From contig NZ_CP097484.1 in NCBI RefSeq assembly GCF_023546765.1, positions 2,884,001 through 2,948,000 on the forward strand: a DNA stretch of 64,000 nt, written 5' to 3'. The position numbers and the translations under genes are program-made. The first letter of the stretch is position 1, and every line of letters begins with the position of its first letter. Below, in pieces: positions 29,163-38,764 of this stretch. The DNA comes from Methylobacterium tardum. Lineage in GTDB: Bacteria > Pseudomonadota > Alphaproteobacteria > Rhizobiales > Beijerinckiaceae. The notes beneath the pieces are model-generated. The model made no database searches. It was not told the origin of the DNA and worked only from the letters and a program-made list of their open reading frames with translations.

Positions 29163-31556
29163 TCAGGCGCGCTGCGCACGCCGGCTCAGCGCGCGCGGGC
29201 TCGACTTCTTCGAGGCCTTGCCGCGGCCCGAGAGACTCGGGTTGGTCATGAAGTACTTGTGGGCGTTGAACGGTTCCTCGCCTTCCGCCGGCTGGATCCG
29301 CTCGCAGCCTCCGGAGGCAAGCAGCCGCCAGCTCTGGCGATTGTCGAGCAGGTTGGCCAGCATGATCTGGTCGAGCACCTGTTGATGCACCGTCGGGTTG
29401 GTGATCGGCAGCAGCGCCTCGACGCGCCGGTCGAGGTTGCGGCTCATCAGGTCGGCCGACGAGATGTAGACCGTGGCCTTGGGATGGGGGAGGCCGACGC
29501 CGTTGCCGAAGGCGTAGATGCGCCCGTGCTCCAGGAACCGCCCGACGATCGACTTGACCCGGATCGTCTCCGACAGGCCCGGGATGCCCGGCCGCAGGCA
29601 GCAGATCCCGCGGACCACGCAGTCGATCTGAACCCCGGCTTCCGAGGCGTCGTAGAGCGCGTCGATGATCTGTCCGTCGACCAGCGAGTTGCACTTGATC
29701 CAGATCGCCGCCGGACGCCCCGCCTTCGCGTGGGCAACCTCCGCCTCGATGTGCTCCAGCAGCCGGTACTTCAGCGTCAGCGGCGACACCGCCATCCGCT
29801 CCAGTTCCGCGGGCTCGGCGTAGCCGGTGATGAAGTTGAAGATCCGCGAGACGTCGCGCGCGATGGCCGGGTCCGCCGTGAAGAAGGACAGGTCCGTGTA
29901 GATGCGCGCCGTGATCGGATGGTAGTTGCCGGTCCCGACGTGGCAGTAGGTGACAAGCCTGTCGCCCTCCCGCCGGACCACCAGCGACAGCTTGGCGTGG
30001 GTCTTCAGCTCGACGAAGCCGAAGACCACCTGCGCGCCGGCCTTCTCCAGGTTGCGCGCCCAGCGGATGTTGGCTTCCTCGCCGAAGCGCGCCTTCAGCT
30101 CCACCAGCGCGGTGACCGACTTGCCGAGTTCCGCCGCCTCGGCGAGCGCCGCCACGATCGGCGAGTTGGACGAGGTCCGGTACAGCGTCTGCTTGATCGC
30201 CACGACGTTCGGATCGCGGGCGGCCTGGGCCAGGAACTGCACCACCGAGTCGAAGGACTCATAAGGGTGGTGGACGATGAAATCCTTCTGGCGGATCGCC
30301 GCGAACACGTCGCCGCCGCTCTCGCGGATGCGCTCCGGGAAGCGCGGGTTGTAGGGCTTGAACTTCAGGTCCGGCCGGTCGATCCCGACGACCTGGGACA
30401 GCTCGTTCAGGGCCAGCATGCCCTCGACCAAGAAGACCGCGTCCGGGGAGATCTCCAGCTCGCCGACCACGAAGGTGCGCAGATCCTCCGACATCCCGGC
30501 CTCGACCTCGAGGCGGATCACGACGCCGCGGCGGCGCTGCTTGAGCGCCGTCTCGAAATGGAGAACGAGGTCCTCCGCCTCCTCCTCGATCTCGAGATCG
30601 GAGTCCCGGACAACCCGGAACGCGCCGCTGCCCTTGACGAGGTAGCCCGGGAACAGGCGCCCGGTGAACATCCCGATGACCTGCTCGATCGGGATCAGCC
30701 GCGCCGAGGTCTCGCTGTCGCTGACCGGCAGGCGCACGAAGCGATCCAGGACGCCCGGCACGCGGATCAGCGCCCGCAGCACCCGCCCGTCCCGCGGCCG
30801 CACCAGCATCAGCGCGATCGTCGTGCCGAGGTTCGGGATGAACGGGAACGGATGCGCCGGGTCGATCGCCAGGGGCGTGAGGACCGGGAAGACGTGGTTG
30901 AGGAAGTACTCCTCCAGCCACCCCGCCTGCTCGGCGGTGAGCGAGGCCGGCTCGACGATGTCGATATCGGCCGCGTGCAGCTCCGCGCGCAGCTCGCGCC
31001 AGCGGGCCTGCTGGTCGGCGGCGAGGCGCGAGACTTCCGCGCCGATCCGCAGGAGCTGCTCGGAGGGTGACAGCCCGTCCTGGGACGGAACCGTCAGGGC
31101 CGCCCGGACCTGATCGATCAGGCCGGCGACGCGGACCATGAAGAACTCGCCGAGATTGTTCGCCGAGATCGACAAAAACCGGAGCCGCTCGAGCAGCGGA
31201 TGATTGGGGTTCGAGGCCTCCTCGAGAACGCGGCGGTTGAACTGGAGCCAGGACAGCTCGCGGTTCACGAAACGCTCCGGCGAATGGCGAAGGGACCGGC
31301 CGGCCTCCAGCACCGGCTCCCGTGCCGCCCCGGCCGCTGGGCTGGGCGCTGCCGGCTCGGCCGGAGAGGCCGAGGCGGGCCATTCATCGTTGGCATCGGC
31401 CGTGGCGCCGGCGATTGGCGGCTTCGCCGGACCGTCGGCCAGCGCCGCTCTCGCGGCGGGAACGCGCCGGGTCGTCGGAGGTGTTGTCGAGCGCCGACGG
31501 GGCTCCGCGGCCTCTTCGGCGACGTCGCGTTCCACGGGCTTCTGCGTCGATTCCAT
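29163..31556 (-). CDS. ppk: Polyphosphate kinase 1
   Basis: Ppk1 polymerises the gamma-phosphate of ATP into polyphosphate. The 797-residue protein has a long Ala/Pro/Arg-rich N-terminal extension of about 90 residues before the conserved start [20 protein letters not shown]. The catalytic core shows [18 protein letters not shown] (autophosphorylated His), [15 protein letters not shown] and [17 protein letters not shown] (second active-site His). It sits between hdaA and ppx in one direction. Confidence 0.95.
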   Translation of the reverse strand: MESTQKPVERDVAEEAAEPRRRSTTPPTTRRVPAARAALADGPAKPPIAGATADANDEWPASASPAEPAAPSPAAGAAREPVLEAGRSLRHSPERFVNRELSWLQFNRRVLEEASNPNHPLLERLRFLSISANNLGEFFMVRVAGLIDQVRAALTVPSQDGLSPSEQLLRIGAEVSRLAADQQARWRELRAELHAADIDIVEPASLTAEQAGWLEEYFLNHVFPVLTPLAIDPAHPFPFIPNLGTTIALMLVRPRDGRVLRALIRVPGVLDRFVRLPVSDSETSARLIPIEQVIGMFTGRLFPGYLVKGSGAFRVVRDSDLEIEEEAEDLVLHFETALKQRRRGVVIRLEVEAGMSEDLRTFVVGELEISPDAVFLVEGMLALNELSQVVGIDRPDLKFKPYNPRFPERIRESGGDVFAAIRQKDFIVHHPYESFDSVVQFLAQAARDPNVVAIKQTLYRTSSNSPIVAALAEAAELGKSVTALVELKARFGEEANIRWARNLEKAGAQVVFGFVELKTHAKLSLVVRREGDRLVTYCHVGTGNYHPITARIYTDLSFFTADPAIARDVSRIFNFITGYAEPAELERMAVSPLTLKYRLLEHIEAEVAHAKAGRPAAIWIKCNSLVDGQIIDALYDASEAGVQIDCVVRGICCLRPGIPGLSETIRVKSIVGRFLEHGRIYAFGNGVGLPHPKATVYISSADLMSRNLDRRVEALLPITNPTVHQQVLDQIMLANLLDNRQSWRLLASGGCERIQPAEGEEPFNAHKYFMTNPSLSGRGKASKKSSPRALSRRAQRA

Positions 31557-31660
31557 CCCCGATCCCTGTGTCTGCCTTCGGCTCCTCGCGGCGCGGAGCG
31601 TTTAGCATCGTCCCCCTGCAGCCTTCACGACGGTTTCGTGACGGCTCCCAATTTCCGCCG

Positions 31661-32380
31661 TCAGCCGTCGGCCTCGTCCTCTAAGCCTTCGTCATCAAGA
31701 CCCATGCGCCGCAGCACCGCCAGCGCGAGCGGGCGGCTGATGCGCCGACCGCGCCCGAGGGCGTCCCGGTCCAGTTCGGCGACGACGTCGCGGGCGCGGC
31801 CGAGGGAGCGGTCGATCCGCAGAGCCAGCGAGTCGATGACGCTCAGATCGACCACGAGTTGCCGATCCACGAACAGCTTGACCAGGACGGCGCGCAGGAG
31901 CGCGTCGTCGGGCGCCTCGATGGCGATCCGCGGGGCGAGGCGCAGGCGCGAGCGCAGGTCCGGCGTGACGAGGCCGAGGGCGTCGATCTCGGCGGAACTG
32001 GTCAGCAGGACCGGGCAGGCCCGCTCCCGCGCACGGTTCAGAAGGTGGAACAGGGCGGCCTCGTCCCGCTGCTCCGCCCGATCGATGTCCTCGATCACCA
32101 GGGCGCCATTCGAGACCAGGTGCTGGACGGCATCGGCTCCGATCTCCGCCGCCGCACTCGTCCAGGCATGGGCGCGTTCCGCCCAGATGGCCGCGAGATG
32201 GCTCTTGCCGCTGCCCGAGGGGCCGGTGAGCACGAGGACGCTGTCGGGCCAGTCGGGCCACGCCTCGATCAGGGCGTAAGCGGCCTCGTTGGCCGGTCCG
32301 ACGAGGAAATCCTCGCGGCCGCAGCGGGGGTCGAGCGGCAGGTCGAAGGTGAGCTGCCGGGGTGGTGCATTCTCGCGCAT
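31661..32380 (-). CDS. hdaA: HdaA, DnaA-related replication regulator
   Basis: HdaA, with the beta clamp, stimulates ATP hydrolysis by DnaA and prevents over-initiation. The 239-residue protein has the clamp-binding motif QLTFDL near the N terminus, the Walker A loop GPSGSGKSHLA, the Walker B equivalent ALVIEDID, and the AAA+ lid with LRSRLRLAPRI. It lacks the DnaA DNA-binding domain. It is 13 bases downstream of the AI-2E transporter gene, an arrangement often seen in alphaproteobacteria (transporter, hdaA, ppk, ppx, with purM divergent). Confidence 0.92.
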   Translation of the reverse strand: MRENAPPRQLTFDLPLDPRCGREDFLVGPANEAAYALIEAWPDWPDSVLVLTGPSGSGKSHLAAIWAERAHAWTSAAAEIGADAVQHLVSNGALVIEDIDRAEQRDEAALFHLLNRARERACPVLLTSSAEIDALGLVTPDLRSRLRLAPRIAIEAPDDALLRAVLVKLFVDRQLVVDLSVIDSLALRIDRSLGRARDVVAELDRDALGRGRRISRPLALAVLRRMGLDDEGLEDEADG

Positions 32381-32393
32381 GCGTCGTCCAGGA

Positions 32394-33517
32394 TCATCCC
32401 GCGCCCGCGGAGGTCAAGGCCGAAGCGTCCTTGCCATCGTGCTCGATCAGGATCGGCTGCCCGGCATGGTAGAGGCGGCTCTCCAGATAGCGGGCCAGGG
32501 CGAAGCGGACCAGCACGCCGATCGAGGCCGCGATCGGGACGGCGAGCAACAGCCCGACGAAGCCGAACAGCGTGCCGAACGCCAGCAGCGCGAACATCAG
32601 CCAGACCGGGTGCAGCCCGGTCGAGTCGCCCACGAGCTTCGGCGAGATCACGTTGCCCTCCAGGAACTGGCCGACGAGAAACACGCCGACGGTCAGGCCG
32701 AGGTGCAGCCAGTCGGCGGAGGGCCAGAACTGGACCAGCGCGACGCCCACCGAGAGCAGGAAGCCGGTCAGCGTCCCGACATACGGGATGAAGGTCAGAA
32801 ATCCTGCGATCAGTCCGATCAGCACCCCGAAATTGAGGCCCAAAAGCCAGAGGCCGACCGCGTAGAAGCTCCCCAGGATCAGGCAGACCAGCGTCTGGCC
32901 GCGGACATAGCCGGTGACGGCCCCGTCGATCTGGCGCGCGAGGTCGCGCACCGTCGCCCGGTGCCGCGGCGGCACCCAGCCGTCGATGGCCGCGACCATC
33001 CGGTCCCAATCCACCAGGATGTAGAACGCGACCACGGGGGTCACGACCAGGAGCGACGCGATCGAGATCAGTGCCTGGCTGCCCGACCAGAGCGATTTCA
33101 GGAAGGCCAGGAGCCGGTCCCCGCCTGGGTCGCGAGGGTGCCGACCGAGGATTGCAGCTCGCTCAAGACATTGGCGCCGCCGATGCGTTCGAGCAGGCTC
33201 CCGGAGCGGTCGGCGATGATCGCCTGGAGCCGCGACACCATACCGGGCAGGGCGTTGATGAGCGCCACGACTTGGTTGGCGGTGAGCGGGATCAGGATCA
33301 GCAGCGTCACGACCAGCGCGACGACGAACAGCGCCAGGATCAGCAGGCTCGCCGCGAGCCGCCCGAGGCCGAGCCGCTCGAGCCGGTCGGCCAGCGGATC
33401 GAGCAGATAGGCCAGGGTGATGCCGGCCACGAAGGGCAGCATCACCTCGCGGAGAAGGTAGATGACGAGTCCGAGGGCGACGACAGCGGCCAGCCCGATC
33501 ACAGCTCGTGTGCGCAC
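32394..33517 (-). pseudogene. AI-2E family transporter (PerM-like), interrupted by a frameshift
   Basis: The gene encodes a membrane protein of the AI-2E exporter/PerM superfamily with about eight membrane segments. The N-terminal half (from a GTG near 33517, with AVVALGLVIYLLREVMLPFV and LAYLLDPLADRLERLG) and the C-terminal half (from AFLKSLWSG through LVGDSTGLHPVWLMFALLAFG to the stop) are in different frames. The break lies at about 33115-33122 in a G run on the coding strand, where one G too few is present; adding it gives an uninterrupted protein of normal length. It may be a sequence error. The start is uncertain. Confidence 0.82.
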
Positions 33518-33659
33518 GATGACGCTTCCCCCGCAGCACACCTCGCCACTCGGCAGAGTGGGTATGCGGCCTGCGCCGATCAAGACGCCGCTCCATCGAC
33601 TCGCGCGGCGCGCGGTAAGCCGCTAGAGCGGGGCCAGTATTGAACGAGGTGGCGCGGGC

Positions 33660-34739
33660 ATGACGGCCAAGGACGGCAACCAGCCGAAGACGGGGCTGAC
33701 CTACGCGGCGGCGGGCGTCGATATCGACGCCGGCAACGCCATGGTCGAGACGATCAAGCCGCTGGTGCGCTCTACCCGGCGCCCGGGCGCCGATGCCGAG
33801 ATCGGCGGGTTCGGGGGCCTGTTCGACCTGAAGGCCGCGGGCTTCCGCGACCCGATCCTGGTGGCGGCCAATGACGGCGTCGGCACCAAGGTCAAGATCG
33901 CCATCGAGACCGGCCGCCACGACACGATCGGGATCGACCTCGTGGCGATGTGCGTGAACGACATCATCGTTCAGGGCGCCGAGCCGCTGTTCTTCCTGGA
34001 CTACTACGCCACCGGCAAGCTTGTCCCGGGCGTCGGCGCCGACATCGTGCGCGGCATCGCCGAGGGCTGCCGGCAGGCCGGCTGCGCTCTGATCGGCGGC
34101 GAGACCGCCGAGATGCCGGGGCTCTACGACGGGTCCGACTACGATCTCGCCGGCTTCTCGGTGGGCGCCGCCGAGCGCGGCACGCTGCTGCCGCGGCCCG
34201 GCATCCGCCCCGGCGACGTGGTGCTCGGCCTACCCTCCTCCGGTGTCCATTCCAACGGCTTCTCGCTGGTCCGCCGGATCGTCGCCAAGACCGGCCTCGG
34301 CTGGGACGCGCCGGCCCCGTTCGCCCCGGGCCGCAGCCTCGGCGAGGCGCTGCTGGAGCCGACCCGGATCTACGTGAAGCCGCTGCTCGCGGCTTTGGGC
34401 GCCACCGACGGGATCCGGGCGCTGGCCCACATCACCGGCGGCGGCTTCCCCGACAACCTGCCCCGGGTCCTGCCGGACGATGTCGGCATCGCCGTCGACC
34501 TCGACGCCGTGACCCCGCCGCCGGTCTTCGGCTGGCTCGCCCGGGAGGGCGGCGTCGCCGAGGCGGAAATGCTGCGCACCTTCAATTGCGGGATCGGCAT
34601 GGTGGTGATCGCCGCCGCCGACGCGGTCGACGACGTCGACGAGGCCCTGACCCGCGCTGGAGAGACACCGGTGCGCCTCGGGCGGATCACGGCGCGCGGC
34701 CCTGAACCGGTCACCTTCACCGGCCGCCTCGCCCTCTGA
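33660..34739 (+). CDS. purM: Phosphoribosylformylglycinamidine cyclo-ligase
   Basis: PurM makes aminoimidazole ribonucleotide in purine synthesis. The 359-residue protein contains [17 protein letters not shown], the metal and ATP site [42 protein letters not shown] and [19 protein letters not shown]. Its stop overlaps the ATG of purN by one base, and it is divergent from the AI-2E transporter gene, the standard alphaproteobacterial layout. Confidence 0.97.
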   Translation: MTAKDGNQPKTGLTYAAAGVDIDAGNAMVETIKPLVRSTRRPGADAEIGGFGGLFDLKAAGFRDPILVAANDGVGTKVKIAIETGRHDTIGIDLVAMCVNDIIVQGAEPLFFLDYYATGKLVPGVGADIVRGIAEGCRQAGCALIGGETAEMPGLYDGSDYDLAGFSVGAAERGTLLPRPGIRPGDVVLGLPSSGVHSNGFSLVRRIVAKTGLGWDAPAPFAPGRSLGEALLEPTRIYVKPLLAALGATDGIRALAHITGGGFPDNLPRVLPDDVGIAVDLDAVTPPPVFGWLAREGGVAEAEMLRTFNCGIGMVVIAAADAVDDVDEALTRAGETPVRLGRITARGPEPVTFTGRLAL

Positions 34740-35389
34740 TGGCACCCGTCCGCAAGACCCGCGTCGCGATCCTGATCTCGGGACGCGGCTCGAACATGGT
34801 GGCGCTCTTGGAGGCCGCGAAGGACCCGGCCTACCCGGCCGAGATCGTGCTGGTCCTGTCGAACCGCCCGGAGGCCGCCGGTCTCGCCCGGGCGGCCGAG
34901 GCCGGCATCCCGACGCAGGCGATCGACCATAAGGCCTTTCCCGACCGCGCGGGCTTCGACGCCGCCCTCGACGCCGCCTTGCGCGCGGCCCAGGTGGACC
35001 TCGTCTGCCTCGCGGGCTTCATGCGGATCCTGACGACGGCGTTCGTGGCGTCCTGGGCGGGCCGGATGCTCAACATCCATCCGTCGCTCCTGCCCCTGTT
35101 CAAGGGGACCCATACGCACCGGCAGGCGCTCGACGCCGGCGTGCGCCTGCACGGCTGCACGGTCCATTTCGTCGTGCCGGAGCTGGATGCGGGCCCGATC
35201 GTCGCGCAGGCGGCGATCCCGGTCCGCCAGGACGATGATCCCGACAGCCTCGCCGACCGGGTCATTGTTCAGGAGCGCCGCCTGTACCCGGCAGTCCTCG
35301 CCCTGGTGGCGGGCGGCCGCGCCCGCCTGGAGGGCGACCGCGTCGTCATCGCCGAGGCGGCGCCGGACGGCGTCCTGTTCAGCCTCTAA
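34739..35389 (+). CDS. purN: Phosphoribosylglycinamide formyltransferase
   Basis: PurN transfers a formyl group from 10-formyl-tetrahydrofolate to GAR. The 216-residue protein shows VAILISGRGSNMVALLEA, the active-site stretch LAGFMRILT, then LNIHPSLLPLFKGTHTH and GCTVHFVVPELDAGPIVAQ, with the catalytic Asn, His and Asp in the usual places. It is coupled to purM. A short perfect palindrome ATCGCCGGCGAT lies just after the stop. Confidence 0.96.
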   Translation: MAPVRKTRVAILISGRGSNMVALLEAAKDPAYPAEIVLVLSNRPEAAGLARAAEAGIPTQAIDHKAFPDRAGFDAALDAALRAAQVDLVCLAGFMRILTTAFVASWAGRMLNIHPSLLPLFKGTHTHRQALDAGVRLHGCTVHFVVPELDAGPIVAQAAIPVRQDDDPDSLADRVIVQERRLYPAVLALVAGGRARLEGDRVVIAEAAPDGVLFSL

Positions 35390-35713
35390 AATCGCCGGCG
35401 ATTGGGCTCAGGTCTCGCCTCCGGTGCCGACCGCCGCACTGTCCGTGCGACGCAGGATTCCACGTTCGGGGATTCCGTCTCCGAGACGTAGGCGTTTTGA
35501 ATGACCAACCCACGTCGTTCCGGGGCCGCGTAGCGGAGCTCGGAACCCAGATCCACCGTCGGGACAAGATCTGGGCGCGTCGGCGTGTCTGGATTCCGGG
35601 CTCGCCTGCGGCGCCCCGGAATGACGATATGGCTGACCAAGCCAGGCAATCGGCGAAGGGCCGGATCCTTACAATAAGGCGCGGCTGCTCGAATCAACCG
35701 AGCGGGCGTGTCC
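35390..35713. other. Intergenic region carrying a dispersed repeat
   Basis: The 324 bases between purN and the convergent small exported protein hold no gene. Most of the space is occupied by the inverted-repeat element at 35513-35626; the remainder shows nothing recognisable. Confidence 0.6.
35513..35626. repeat. Dispersed palindromic repeat A, copy 1
   Basis: Two imperfect inverted arms of about 39 bases surround a centre of about 30 bases. The right arm (35586-35626, with ATTCCGGGCTCGCCTGCGGC) is nearly identical to the right arm of the copy at 43119-43231, and the left arm is a diverged reverse complement of it. The centre contains AAGATCTGGGCGCGTCGGCG. Such REP/BIME-like elements are common between Methylobacterium genes. 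The centre is inverted relative to copy 2. Confidence 0.8.
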
Positions 35714-36079
35714 TCAGACCGGGCGCTGCAGCTTGCAGCTGTCCAGCGCCGAGAGCGCCTTCGCGCGGGCCGAATCGTTGAAATAGCCGGTGGTCCGGTA
35801 GGCCTCGATCTCGGACGCGTCGAGGCTGCGCAGGGTCTGCCGGGCGTAGCAGCCGCAGGGGCGCTCCAGCGACGCCTCGGTGGCGCTGGTCAGGCGAGCC
35901 TGGACGACCGTGCAGGCGTGGCGGACGCGGCCTTCGAGGTTGGACTTCGTGGCGGTCTTGAGGGCCGGGTCCGGCTCGTACTGCTGGAACGGGGCCGAGG
36001 ATCCACCCGCATAGGCGGCGGTCGCGCCGAGCGCGAACAGACCGGTCGCGATCAGCAGGGGCAGGCGGCGCATCGTCAT
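35714..36079 (-). CDS. Small exported cysteine-containing protein
   Basis: The 121-residue protein has a signal peptide (LPLLIATGLFALGATAAYAG) and four cysteines in the pattern C-x~19-C-x-C-x~44-C (HACTVV, RPCGCY, DSCKLQ). This is the same layout as in the last gene of the pqq operon (7076-7438), although the rest of the sequences differ. An ATG two codons downstream is an alternative start. Function unknown; periplasmic and disulfide-bonded by inference. Confidence 0.78.
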   Translation of the reverse strand: MTMRRLPLLIATGLFALGATAAYAGGSSAPFQQYEPDPALKTATKSNLEGRVRHACTVVQARLTSATEASLERPCGCYARQTLRSLDASEIEAYRTTGYFNDSARAKALSALDSCKLQRPV

Positions 36080-36210
36080 GGTGTTGAGGGTCCGAAGGGC
36101 TGAGATCGACTAAGCTCGGCCGTTGGACGCTTCCGGGCTCCGTCCCGTCAAGGACGGTCCGGACACACAGGGCGGCATTCCCCGCGCGGCCCGGTGCGGT
36201 GCGCGACAAT

Positions 36211-36235
36211 GGCGGGTCGGTGTGCCCAACCCGCC
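36211..36235 (-). terminator. Hairpin after ndk
   Basis: GGCGGGT and ACCCGCC form a perfect 7-base-pair stem 14 bases after the ndk stop, with an 11-base loop. The following bases are ATTGTCG, not a T tract, so it is a terminator-like or 3'-end structure. Confidence 0.45.
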
Positions 36236-36248
36236 ACCACCCATCGCC

Positions 36249-36671
36249 TTACGCGGCGATGTCGGAGTCCTGGAAGAACTGCGCGATCTCGAGCTTCGCG
36301 TTCTCGGCGCTGTCCGAGCCGTGCACGGTGTTCTCACCGACAGACTCGGCGAACTTCTTGCGGATCGTGCCCTCGGCGGCCTGGGCCGGGTTCGTGGCGC
36401 CCATGACCTCACGGTACTTAGCCACCGCGTTCTCGCCCTCGAGGACCTGAACAACCACCGGGCCGGAGGTCATGAAGGTGACGAGCTCGCCGAAGAACGG
36501 CCGCTCCTTGTGCACCTCGTAGAACTTCTCGGCCTGCTCCTTGGTCATGCGGATGCGGCGCTGGCCGACGATCCGCAGGCCCGCCTCCTCGATCACGGCA
36601 TTCACCGCGCCGGTCAGGTTCCGCCGCGTCGCGTCGGGCTTCAGGATCGAGAAGGTGCGCTCGGTGGCCAT
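36249..36671 (-). CDS. ndk: Nucleoside-diphosphate kinase
   Basis: Ndk balances nucleoside triphosphate pools through a phosphohistidine. The 140-residue protein starts [20 protein letters not shown] and has the active-site sequence [13 protein letters not shown] with the catalytic His, plus [20 protein letters not shown]. The length is exactly that of the family. It is convergent with nothing nearby and has a hairpin downstream. Confidence 0.97.
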   Translation of the reverse strand: MATERTFSILKPDATRRNLTGAVNAVIEEAGLRIVGQRRIRMTKEQAEKFYEVHKERPFFGELVTFMTSGPVVVQVLEGENAVAKYREVMGATNPAQAAEGTIRKKFAESVGENTVHGSDSAENAKLEIAQFFQDSDIAA

Positions 36672-36939
36672 GGTCTATCCGGTCTGTCTGTGGAAAAGGC
36701 GTGCGGCGCGCCGGCAGTCCCTGCGCGCCGCGGCAGCGAAAATTTCGCTTCGGCGCCGGGCTTATAGCGGGCGCCCTCCGGGGCCTCAAGCCGCGCGCCG
36801 GCTGCCTCCGCGGCAAGCGCGGCCGTGGCTCTGCCGCAACACCGCCGAAAAATCGCCCGATTGCGACGGCTCACTCCCACACCAACCGACCTCGTCCACC
36901 CCTCGGGCGTCCGCGACGCCCCATCCCCGGAGACGAACC

Positions 36940-37404
36940 ATGCGACTCGCTCTCAGCGCCGCCCTGCTTCTGACCGGCCTCTCCGCCGCCGCCGCCGACA
37001 CCGGCAAGGATCCCTCCGGGACCTGGCTCACGGGCGACGGCCGCGCCAAGATCCGCATCGATCGCTGCGGCGCCGGCCAGAAGCTGGTCTGCGGCAAGGT
37101 CGTCTGGCTCAAGACGCCGACCTTCGACAACGGCGCGCCGCGCACGGACCTGAAGAATCCCGACCCGAAGAAGCGCGCCCGTCCGGTGATCGGGCTCCAG
37201 CTCATCGAGGGTCTGAAGCCCGATGACGCGAAGTTCACCGGCGAGCTCTACAATATCGAGGAAGGCAAGATCTATACGGTGAGCCTGGAGCGCGAGAGCG
37301 AGGCCGAACTCAGCGTCTCTGGCTGCATGCTCAAGGTGCTGTGCGGATCGCAGACCTGGACGCGGGTGCCGGACGTGAACCAGCAGGCCGCGAACAAGAA
37401 CTGA
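36940..37404 (+). CDS. DUF2147 family exported protein
   Basis: The 154-residue protein has a signal peptide (MRLALSAALLLTGLSAAAA) and the DUF2147 pattern PSGTWLTGDGRAKIRIDRCG, GKVVWLKTP and the closing GCMLKVLCGSQTWTRV. Four cysteines could pair in the periplasm. Family members are small beta-barrel-like proteins without a shown function. The ATG at 36940 is chosen because the signal peptide starts there; the frame extends upstream without meaning. Confidence 0.88.
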   Translation: MRLALSAALLLTGLSAAAADTGKDPSGTWLTGDGRAKIRIDRCGAGQKLVCGKVVWLKTPTFDNGAPRTDLKNPDPKKRARPVIGLQLIEGLKPDDAKFTGELYNIEEGKIYTVSLERESEAELSVSGCMLKVLCGSQTWTRVPDVNQQAANKN

Positions 37405-37412
37405 GCGGGCCG

Positions 37413-38048
37413 TCAGATTGCCGCGAGGCCGCGCTGCACGGCGGGCCTCGCCAGGATGCTATCCAGCCAGCGAGCCACGTTGGGCAGGGTGTTGATGTCG
37501 ACGCCCTGCTTGAAGTTCAGCTTCGCCCACGTGAACGTCGCGATATCGGCGACGGAATACTCGTCCGCCAGATAGGCGCGGCCTTCCAGGCGCCGCTCCA
37601 GGACACCGTAGAGACGCTTGGCTTCCGCGGTGAATCGGTCGATCGCGTACGGCACCTTCTCGGGCGCGTAGATCTTGAAATGGTGCGTCTGGCCGAGCAT
37701 GGGGCCGAATCCCGCCACCTGCCAGAACAGCCACTCGTCGACGGCGACCCGGGCGCGCTCGTCCGTGGGATAGAACTGGCCCGTCTTCCGGCCGAGGTAT
37801 TGAAGGATCGCACCCGACTCGAACACCGAGATCGGCTGCCCGCCCGGGCCGTCGGGATCGACGATCGCCGGGATCTTGTTGTTGGGTGAGATCGCCAGGA
37901 AGTCGGCGGCGAATTGCTCGTTCTTGGCGATATCGACCGGAACGATCCGATATGGGAGCGCGCACTCCTCCAGCATGATCGGAATCTTCCAGCCGTTCGG
38001 CGTACTCCAGGTATGGACGTCGATCGGCCGCCCGGACACCGCTGCCAT
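37413..38048 (-). CDS. Glutathione S-transferase family protein (YfcG/Ure2p-like)
   Basis: The 211-residue protein has a thioredoxin-like N-terminal domain (DVHTWSTPNGWKIPIMLEE, SPNNKIPAIVDPDGPGG and the glutathione-binding VFESGAILQYL) and an all-helical C-terminal domain (YSVADIATFTWAKL). The TPNGWKI motif places it near YfcG, a disulfide-bond reductase that uses glutathione. It is convergent with the DUF2147 gene, 8 bases apart. Confidence 0.9.
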   Translation of the reverse strand: MAAVSGRPIDVHTWSTPNGWKIPIMLEECALPYRIVPVDIAKNEQFAADFLAISPNNKIPAIVDPDGPGGQPISVFESGAILQYLGRKTGQFYPTDERARVAVDEWLFWQVAGFGPMLGQTHHFKIYAPEKVPYAIDRFTAEAKRLYGVLERRLEGRAYLADEYSVADIATFTWAKLNFKQGVDINTLPNVARWLDSILARPAVQRGLAAI

Positions 38049-38242
38049 GCTCTGCCTGCTCCTCGACCGAACTGTCGGCGGCGCGGCGGTCCTCCGCCGA
38101 GTTCGGACTACGCCCGCAGTGAAGACGATTTCCCCGCCGTGCTCAAGGGCAAGGCGAACGTGCGGCTCACGATTCCGAGATGCGGGGTCGTGCTTGTTGG
38201 CAGGGCCCGCAGCGGACTTGCCGGCGCCGCGACGGAGCGGCG

Positions 38243-38286
38243 AAACTCCCGTCCGTGCGTCGAGGCGACGCGAAAACGGGGAGTTT
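38243..38286 (+). promoter_or_regulatory. Hairpin that hides the ribosome site of the next gene
   Basis: AAACTCCC-GT (38243-38252) pairs with AC-GGGGAGTTT (38276-38286) with one bulged G, and inside this GCGTC pairs with GACGC (38257-38271). The GGGGAG of the second arm is the only ribosome-binding sequence before the ATG at 38292. Folding would block translation, so control by temperature or a ligand is conceivable but unproven. Confidence 0.45.
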
Positions 38287-38291
38287 GTTCG

Positions 38292-38591
38292 ATGGTCGAC
38301 CGTCTCGTGAGGATCGCAGCCCTGCTCGTGCCGCTGCTCGCCGTGCAGCCCGTTCTTGCCAAGGAGGCAACCACCAAGGCGCCGGCTACGTCCGAGGCGC
38401 CGGCCGCGAGTCCGGCCGCGCCGGCCGCGAAACAGCCGAGCCCCGGCCAGACCGCTGCGCGGGATCGGCAGAAGAAATGCGGCGCCGAGTGGCGCGGCCT
38501 CACCGACGCGCAGAAGACCGCCCAGGGACCGAAATGGCCGCAGTTCTGGAGCAAGTGCAACAAGCGGCTGAAGGGCAACGACAAAGCGTGA
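38292..38591 (+). CDS. Small exported Ala/Pro-rich protein with PsiF-like tail
   Basis: The 99-residue protein has a signal peptide (about residues 1-23, ending AVQPVLA), a long Ala/Pro/Thr linker and a compact C-terminal region KKCGAEWRGL...WPQFWSKCNKRLKG with two cysteines, similar to small PsiF-like or hypothetical proteins of Rhizobiales. A periplasmic location is likely; the role is unknown. Its ribosome site lies inside a strong hairpin. Confidence 0.72.
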   Translation: MVDRLVRIAALLVPLLAVQPVLAKEATTKAPATSEAPAASPAAPAAKQPSPGQTAARDRQKKCGAEWRGLTDAQKTAQGPKWPQFWSKCNKRLKGNDKA

Positions 38592-38764
38592 TTCGCGTGC
38601 GAACCGCAGAGCTCCCGGTTCGTTTCATCGCTTGATCTGCGAAGCGCCGGGGGGCGTGCGATGATGACGGCTCGACACCGGCGACCAGCTCTGAGCTCGA
38701 TCCGGCATGGCTGAGGCCGCCGCCAGCGCGGTCCGACCGTCCGGATCGGTCGTCCGATCGGGCC

